Positions 21,507-26,207 of a DNA stretch of 26,207 bases are shown here, piece by piece. Source of the stretch: JACMRI01 sp043778625. GTDB lineage: Bacteria > Bacteroidota > Bacteroidia > UBA4408. Location: positions 1 to 26,207 of the forward strand of contig JAYWFU010000045.1 of the NCBI GenBank assembly GCA_043778625.1, written 5' to 3'. Numbering within the stretch: position 1 is the stretch's first letter; each line of letters starts with the position of its first letter. A model generated the notes under the pieces. That model was not told where the DNA came from, made no database searches, and saw only the letters and a program-made list of their open reading frames with translations. The position numbers and the translations under genes are program-made.

Positions 21507-22913
21507 ATGAAAATAGAACAAATATATACTGGTTGCCTAGCGCAAGGGGCTTATTACATAACCTCCAATGGCGAAGCGGCAATTATTGACCCATTGCGTG
21601 AGGTGCAACCCTATCTTGACCGTGCGGTTAATGATAACGTTAAAATCAAATACATTTTTGAAACCCATTTCCATGCTGATTTTGTGTCGGGACACGTTGA
21701 TTTGTCAGCCAAAACAGGTGCGCCCATTGTATTTGGTCCATCGGCAAACCCAACATTTGCAGCACTCATAGCCCACGATGGCGAAGAGTTTAAGCTAGGT
21801 AACGTTACCCTAAAAGTATTACACACGCCTGGGCATACCTTGGAGTGTATAGTAATTTTGTTGCGTGACGAGCAAGGCAAAGACCACGCAATATTTACTG
21901 GCGACACCTTATTTTTAGGTGATGTAGGACGCCCTGATTTAGCACAAAAGTCAAACGAGGTAACGCAAGAGCAATTAGCGGGTATGTTGTATGATAGCAT
22001 TACTACTAAGCTACTTCCGCTGGCTAATGATGTTATAGTATACCCTGCACACGGCGCAGGTAGTGCCTGTGGCAAAAACATGATGAAAGAAACCGTAGAC
22101 ACCTTGGGTAACCAAAAACGTATGAATTATGCGCTTAATCAACCTAACAAGCAAGCATTTATAGCTGCCGTAACCGATGGCTTGCAAGCACCGCCCGCTT
22201 ATTTTCCGTTAAACGTGGCTATGAATAAGAATGGCTACGAAAGTATTGACACCATTATTAACAAAGGCAACACGGCACTTACCCCTGCGCACGTGGTAGT
22301 AATAATGGAAACTACTAATGCCTTAATTTTAGATACTCGCACCCCTGCCGAATTTGCTACAGCGCACATTCCTCGTAGTATTAATATTGGTATTAATGGC
22401 GATTTTGCCCCTTGGGTAGGCGCATTAATAGCCGATGTAGCACAACCCATTATATTACTTACCGCACCTGATAAACTTACTGAAAGCATTACCCGCCTTG
22501 CACGTGTAGGGTTTGATAACCTACTAGGGCATATAGCCAACGGTATGGACGCATGGAAAAATGCAGGTAACGAAATTGATAGCGTAAACCGCATAACACC
22601 CGCAGAGTTTGAGCAAGAATACACGACCAGCACATCTGTGTTAGATGTGCGCAAAGACGGCGAATACGCAACCGAGCATGTAGCCAATGCACAGCACTTT
22701 TCGTTACATAACATTAATAATTGGTTTGCACACATTAGTAGCACTAGCACCGCTTATATTTATTGTGGTGGAGGTTACCGTAGTATGATTGCCGCCAGCA
22801 TACTTAAAGCACGTGGCATACATAACTTTAAAGAAGTTGACGGAGGCTATGCCGCCATAAAACAAACCGCATTGCCAAAAGCTACAGGTATTAGCGCTTG
22901 TGGCACAAAATAA
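21507..22913 (+). CDS. MBL-fold persulfide dioxygenase-like protein with two rhodanese domains
   Basis: Probable sulfur-detoxification enzyme oxidising glutathione or other persulfides to sulfite. Residues 1-~230 are an ETHE1-like metallo-beta-lactamase fold: THFHADFVSGH (H54, H56, D58), H110 (HTPGHT), D133 (TGDTLF), GDVGRPDLA (138-146) and H182 (YPAHGAGS). Residues ~262-355 form a rhodanese-like domain with DTRTPAEFATAHIPRS but no Cys at the active loop (LLTAPDK, 317-323), so it should be inactive. Residues ~363-455 form a second rhodanese domain with the active-site loop YCGGGYRS and catalytic C420. The architecture is like CstB-type fusions. It leads an apparent operon with the next two genes (gaps of 21 and 5 bases). 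It lies just downstream of the IS remnant. Confidence 0.92.
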   Translation: MKIEQIYTGCLAQGAYYITSNGEAAIIDPLREVQPYLDRAVNDNVKIKYIFETHFHADFVSGHVDLSAKTGAPIVFGPSANPTFAALIAHDGEEFKLGNVTLKVLHTPGHTLECIVILLRDEQGKDHAIFTGDTLFLGDVGRPDLAQKSNEVTQEQLAGMLYDSITTKLLPLANDVIVYPAHGAGSACGKNMMKETVDTLGNQKRMNYALNQPNKQAFIAAVTDGLQAPPAYFPLNVAMNKNGYESIDTIINKGNTALTPAHVVVIMETTNALILDTRTPAEFATAHIPRSINIGINGDFAPWVGALIADVAQPIILLTAPDKLTESITRLARVGFDNLLGHIANGMDAWKNAGNEIDSVNRITPAEFEQEYTTSTSVLDVRKDGEYATEHVANAQHFSLHNINNWFAHISSTSTAYIYCGGGYRSMIAASILKARGIHNFKEVDGGYAAIKQTALPKATGISACGTK

Positions 22914-22934
22914 TTTACTATTACACATCGTCGT

Positions 22935-23471
22935 ATGAAAACAATAACACTAGCATTAACGCTACTAATAGCCAACATAACGTTGGCACAAAAAAATGTA
23001 ATATTTTATAAAGACTACCTTACCTTTAAGGGGCAACAGTATAATAAGACTGATGCTGCAGGCAAAAAAACAGGTACATGGTTGGCATTACAAATGGACA
23101 CGTTACACAAAAAAGTAGTAACTACTGTGGACGATGAAAAAAAAGTAACCGAAACCGATTTGAATAATTACAATTGGAATGTAATAGGCAAAGGGGAGTA
23201 TGTAAAGGGTATGCGCCAAGGCAAGTGGCAGTATGGTTATAACGATTTACAGGTAAAATTTGCCGATGTTAATTATGTAAACGATGCGTTGGTATCACCC
23301 ATTGTTTTTTTTGACGAAGGTGCATTTTGGTTAAAAGCGGAGTGGATAGATAGTAAATGGTTTTTTACCCTATGGGACGATGATATTAAAAAGTATGTGG
23401 ATACACATCAAAAAAATACGGTAGATAAATTATTTCTTTCCAAGGGAATTAATTTTAGCGATATAAAATAA
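22935..23471 (+). CDS. Secreted protein with MORN-like repeats
   Basis: 178 residues with a clear signal peptide, 1-19 (ending ITLAQ), and no lipobox, so periplasmic or secreted. The middle has MORN-like/YwqK-type turns: GKKTGTWLAL (about 43-52) and GEYVKGMRQGKWQY (about 84-97). Similar 'G-xx-G-x-W' repeats occur in Bacteroidota proteins of unknown role. The C-terminal third is Trp-, Phe- and Asp-rich. No catalytic motif is seen. It is placed between the persulfide dioxygenase and asnB with short gaps, so it is probably co-transcribed with both, but no shared function is evident. Confidence 0.82.
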   Translation: MKTITLALTLLIANITLAQKNVIFYKDYLTFKGQQYNKTDAAGKKTGTWLALQMDTLHKKVVTTVDDEKKVTETDLNNYNWNVIGKGEYVKGMRQGKWQYGYNDLQVKFADVNYVNDALVSPIVFFDEGAFWLKAEWIDSKWFFTLWDDDIKKYVDTHQKNTVDKLFLSKGINFSDIK

Positions 23472-23476
23472 AGAGT

Positions 23477-25330
23477 ATGTGCGGCATAAGCGGAACAATA
23501 GGTTTAACAGGTAATACAGCGCTTGATACCGTAACCAAAATGAACAATACTATGCTACATCGTGGGCCTAACGATGGTGGTATGTGGCAACATAATGCGG
23601 TGTGTTTGGGGCAACGTCGCTTAGCTATTATTGATGTTTCGACACAAGGGCATCAGCCTATGTTGTGCGCTAACCAACGATTTGCAATAGTATTTAATGG
23701 CGAAATTTATAATTATCAAACCCTAAAAAAACAACTACAAGCGCAAGTACCTTCGTTACAATTTGTATCAACCACTGATACCGAAGTACTACTGTATGCC
23801 TACCAACACTGGGGCGAGGCCATGTTGCAACAGTTAGAGGGTATGTTTGCACTAGCTATTTACGACAGCCAAACTCAAACCACATTTATAGCCCGTGATA
23901 GATTTGGTGTAAAGCCATTGTATTATATCAAAACTCCGCAAGGGCTTGTATTTGCTAGCGAGGTTAGAGCTTTGCTAGCCAGCGGATACAGTGCTCGCAA
24001 ATTAAACTACGCTCAACTACCCACCTATGTGCAGTACCAAACCGTGTACGACCCGCACACATTAATTGCCGATATAGCTAGCCTTGAAGCTGGCAACTGC
24101 CTAACCATAGGTAATGGCGAGGTAATACAAAAGCAATATTACAGCCCTGTTACCGCCGCACATAACAATTGTACTGATGATGCAACCACAATACAACACA
24201 ACGTATTGGAGTTGCTTACGGCATCAGTACAAAAACGCCTAGTAAGCGATGTGCCTTTGGGGGCTTTTCTTAGCGGAGGCATTGATAGTAGCGCTGTGGT
24301 AGCACTAATGCGCAAGGCCACTACGGACAACATCAATACGTTTTCGGTAGTGTTTAACGACCAAAAATATAGCGAGGAACGTTACGCAAAAATTATTGCT
24401 GATAAGTACGCAACTAACCACACGGTTATACGGTTAACCCCCAACGATTTTAAAAACGATTTGCCACAAGCTGTAAATAGCATGGATAGCCCAAGTGGCG
24501 ATGGGCCCAATACTTACGTGGTAAGCAAGGCTACTAAAGCTGCGGGTATAACCGTGGCACTATCAGGCATTGGGGGCGATGAACTTTTTGCGGGTTACGA
24601 TGTATTTAAACGCTACGTTAAAATGCAAAGCTTTAAAGACTTATGGTTACTGCCTACCCCAGTAATGAAAGGTGTTGGCACACTAATTAATAGTATTAAA
24701 CCAAGTGTAGCCACCGCCAAGTTAAAAGACGTAATGGGCGAAGCCATGTTTAACAACACTACGTTTTACAAACACACACGTAGCTTGTTTGCAGTAGATA
24801 CATTACGGCAAATGATGGTGGAAAAAACAATTTATTTCCCCGAGTTTCCTGCGCTAAAAAGTAATAAAAAATTGTCGGAAATTTCGGTTGCTGAAATTAG
24901 TACTTACCTACAACACACGCTATTGCGAGATACCGACCAAATGAGTATGGCTAATAGTTTGGAGGTACGTGAGCCCTTCCTCGACCACAAATTAGTAGAT
25001 TATGTGTTAAGTATAAACGATTTTAATAAGTACCCGCACACACCTAAGCAATTATTGGTAACGGCAATGGGCGATTTATTACCGCCCGAAATAGTAAATC
25101 GCCCCAAAATGGGATTTAGTTTACCATGGGATAACTGGATGCGCAACGAATTAAATAGCTATTGCCACGAGCGTATAGTGCAACTCAATACCCTATCAGC
25201 ATTTGCACCCAATGCAGTGCTTAATAACTGGCAAGCATTTATGGCGCACAGCACAACGCATACCTGGAGCCGACAGTGGCATCTAGTGGTGCTAAGCAAC
25301 TGGATAACTGAAAATAAGGTGGTGGTATAG
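23477..25330 (+). CDS. asnB: Asparagine synthase (glutamine-hydrolysing)
   Basis: Makes asparagine, or an amide on another acceptor, from aspartate, glutamine and ATP. The class II glutaminase domain opens with the nucleophile C2 (MCGISG), and carries RRLAIID (47-53), NGEIYNY (74-80) and D101. The ATP-pyrophosphatase domain has the PP-loop LSGGIDSSAV (265-274), then SGIGGDELFAGY, the DTDQMSMANSLEVREPFLD block and RPKMGFSLPW. 617 residues is typical of the asnB_asm paralogs that also appear in surface-polysaccharide loci, so amidation of a sugar acid is an alternative to plain asparagine synthesis. It starts 5 bases after the MORN-like gene. No terminator was seen in the 123 bases downstream. 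Confidence 0.95.
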   Translation: MCGISGTIGLTGNTALDTVTKMNNTMLHRGPNDGGMWQHNAVCLGQRRLAIIDVSTQGHQPMLCANQRFAIVFNGEIYNYQTLKKQLQAQVPSLQFVSTTDTEVLLYAYQHWGEAMLQQLEGMFALAIYDSQTQTTFIARDRFGVKPLYYIKTPQGLVFASEVRALLASGYSARKLNYAQLPTYVQYQTVYDPHTLIADIASLEAGNCLTIGNGEVIQKQYYSPVTAAHNNCTDDATTIQHNVLELLTASVQKRLVSDVPLGAFLSGGIDSSAVVALMRKATTDNINTFSVVFNDQKYSEERYAKIIADKYATNHTVIRLTPNDFKNDLPQAVNSMDSPSGDGPNTYVVSKATKAAGITVALSGIGGDELFAGYDVFKRYVKMQSFKDLWLLPTPVMKGVGTLINSIKPSVATAKLKDVMGEAMFNNTTFYKHTRSLFAVDTLRQMMVEKTIYFPEFPALKSNKKLSEISVAEISTYLQHTLLRDTDQMSMANSLEVREPFLDHKLVDYVLSINDFNKYPHTPKQLLVTAMGDLLPPEIVNRPKMGFSLPWDNWMRNELNSYCHERIVQLNTLSAFAPNAVLNNWQAFMAHSTTHTWSRQWHLVVLSNWITENKVVV

Positions 25331-25453
25331 TTTAAACACACACATTATTTAATTTTAAATTTTACCATTTACAGTACTAGTAGCACCAATTATTACTTTG
25401 CTAATAACCAATATAATAATTAGTGTTATATTTATTTTAGAAATTAACGCACC

Positions 25454-25912
25454 ATGAAACGCACTGCCCTACAACTTAGCATAAACAACCCTTGCCACGA
25501 AAATTGGGAAACGATGACTACTAATGCGCAAGGTAAGTTTTGCGCAAAACCTTCGTGTAAAACAACTGCGTTTTATATAACTACATGTTTAATGCTGGTT
25601 AGTAATAGTATTATAGCTCAAATACGCGTTAAAAAAGTAGTTGCAGAATTAATTCCTATAAAACAAATTACGAAACCTATAAGTAACGATACGTTTAGTA
25701 CAACAATAACAAAATATAGCAGAAAAGTTAATTGCTGTTCAATTTCAGAAGAATGGGAAAATCCATTTTCAAGAGACGCTCTTTCAATTAATCAAAAAGG
25801 AATTACAAATACCTCTTTTGATTTAAAACATAACGGGCAAGATATTTTAAATTGGAACAGGTATAACAAAGCCCTCAATTACAGTCAGTTTCGTCCTGTT
25901 TTTGAACGATAA
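25454..25912 (+). CDS. Small membrane-anchored protein with a truncated NPCHENW-type N-terminal module
   Basis: 152 residues. It opens with LSINNPCHENWETMT followed by QGKFCAKPSC, the start of a cytoplasmic Cys module found at the N-terminus of many Bacteroidota proteins carrying a transmembrane segment and a CarboxypepD_reg-like domain. In that family the module continues (DFS/DFT segment and a further Cys) before the membrane helix. Here it passes directly from KTT into the hydrophobic helix FYITTCLMLVSNSIIAQ (about 40-56). The rest is Lys/Asn/Ser-rich with no domain I recognise. Counted 60-base lines are 42-45 % G+C for the first 40 codons (25441-25560), but 27-32 % further on (25621, 25741, 25801). 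The break suggests a chimera or a deletion. It may be a decaying gene. Confidence 0.65.
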   Translation: MKRTALQLSINNPCHENWETMTTNAQGKFCAKPSCKTTAFYITTCLMLVSNSIIAQIRVKKVVAELIPIKQITKPISNDTFSTTITKYSRKVNCCSISEEWENPFSRDALSINQKGITNTSFDLKHNGQDILNWNRYNKALNYSQFRPVFER

Positions 25913-25943
25913 TGTTTACGAACGGTATTACATTGCTAGGTTA

Positions 25944-25970
25944 TTGCTTAGTTCCCTGAGCCTGTCGAAG
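25944..25970. repeat. Dispersed short repeat (CCTGAGCCTGTCGAAG type)
   Basis: The stretch contains GTTCCCTGAGCCTGTCGAAG, a short sequence that I recall from intergenic repeats in many bacterial genomes. Its left 17 bases recur at 17784-17800. It lies 31 bases after the preceding stop codon. Confidence 0.6.
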
Positions 25971-26040
25971 TGACGTATATTAGCAAAGAGTTAATTACGG
26001 ACTCAAGAAATTATTTATTAGTGCCTATATTCTATTATAT

Positions 26041-26079
26041 ACAAATAGCCTCCGTTAATATTTAACGGAGGCTATTTGT
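26041..26079. terminator. Strong 18-bp hairpin, probable terminator
   Basis: ACAAATAGCCTCCGTTAA (26041-26058) pairs perfectly with 26062-26079 around a 3-base loop. No long T-run follows on either strand, so it could also be another structured element; position between converging frames favours a terminator. Confidence 0.6.
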
Positions 26080-26129
26080 TGTGTAGTTAGTTTATTAATT
26101 ACAACTAGTATTTATACCAATTTGAAATT

Positions 26130-26207
26130 TTAAGTAGTCCAATTAATTGCTTCAAAAACATATGAGTATGAGCAAATACTTTTTACAATTTCCTCAGATA
26201 ATTTATT
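26130..26207 (-). CDS. Possible 3' end of a gene cut by the window edge
   Basis: An open frame enters from the right edge on the minus strand and stops at TAA (26130-26132). It reads NKLSEEIVKSICSYSYVFEA then INWTT, a composition plausible for a real C-terminus. Only 25 residues are visible, so no family can be given. The hairpin at 26041-26079 would be its terminator. Confidence 0.3.
   Translation of the reverse strand, partial: NKLSEEIVKSICSYSYVFEAINWTT

Noticed and set aside
21611..22102. 163-codon open frame opposite the persulfide dioxygenase domain
   Set aside because: The sense strand carries a complete metal-binding enzyme; the antisense product is Ser/Pro/Cys-rich with no family features.
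22235..22750. 171-codon open frame opposite the rhodanese domains
   Set aside because: Antisense shadow of an unbroken, well-recognised gene; no motif and no promoter.

Overview
The window looks like a chromosomal segment of a low-G+C (roughly 35-40 %) member of the Bacteroidota. Supporting signs are a gliding-motility gene (gldG), a secreted nuclease with a type IX secretion C-terminal sorting domain, carboxypeptidase-regulatory-like and DUF5011-type surface proteins, many small SPII lipoproteins, weak Shine-Dalgarno sequences, and promoter boxes of the Bacteroidota type (TAnnTTTG at -7, often with TTG 17-20 bases upstream). The exact order or family cannot be fixed from the sequence alone.

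Layout. 102-3509 (minus): a GNAT acetyltransferase, then an apparent three-gene operon read glycosyltransferase -> 3-hydroxyanthranilate dioxygenase -> radical SAM/SPASM protein. 3722-5038 (plus): a DbpA-like DEAD-box helicase. 5062-5869: an AT-rich orphan lipoprotein gene bracketed by an inverted pair of palindromic repeats. 5917-10277 (minus): tlpA-like thioredoxin, gldG, a YkgJ-type cysteine-cluster protein, ruvC and metF; metF to gldG are packed with 3-12 base gaps. 10399-11995: a DUF5011-type lipoprotein facing two tandem paralogous Ala-rich lipoproteins across a divergent promoter. 12086-12742 (minus): transaldolase. 12929-16499 (minus): rhomboid protease -> NamZ muramidase -> GNAT -> SpoIIE-type phosphatase. 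16597-17679 (minus): T9SS-exported endonuclease I. 17803-20362 (minus): tightly coupled operon of a CarboxypepD_reg-like protein, two overlapping paralogous lipoproteins and a family 9 glycosyltransferase. 20492-21443: a decayed ISAs1-family insertion sequence. 21507-25330 (plus): persulfide dioxygenase/rhodanese, a secreted MORN-like protein and AsnB. 25454-25912: an odd, possibly chimeric small membrane protein; then a dispersed-repeat copy, a hairpin and perhaps the 3' end of a further minus-strand gene.

Much of the content concerns the cell envelope: lipoproteins, glycosyltransferases, muropeptide recycling, rhomboid proteolysis, gliding/T9SS. This is mixed with housekeeping genes (ruvC, metF, tal, asnB). 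No CRISPR array, tRNA, rRNA, phage module or recognisable defence system was seen. The least explained parts are the repeat-bracketed lipoprotein locus (5062-5869), the Lys-tailed/His-tailed lipoprotein pair (11188-11995), the overlapping lipoprotein pair (18808-19711) and the composition-switching gene at 25454.
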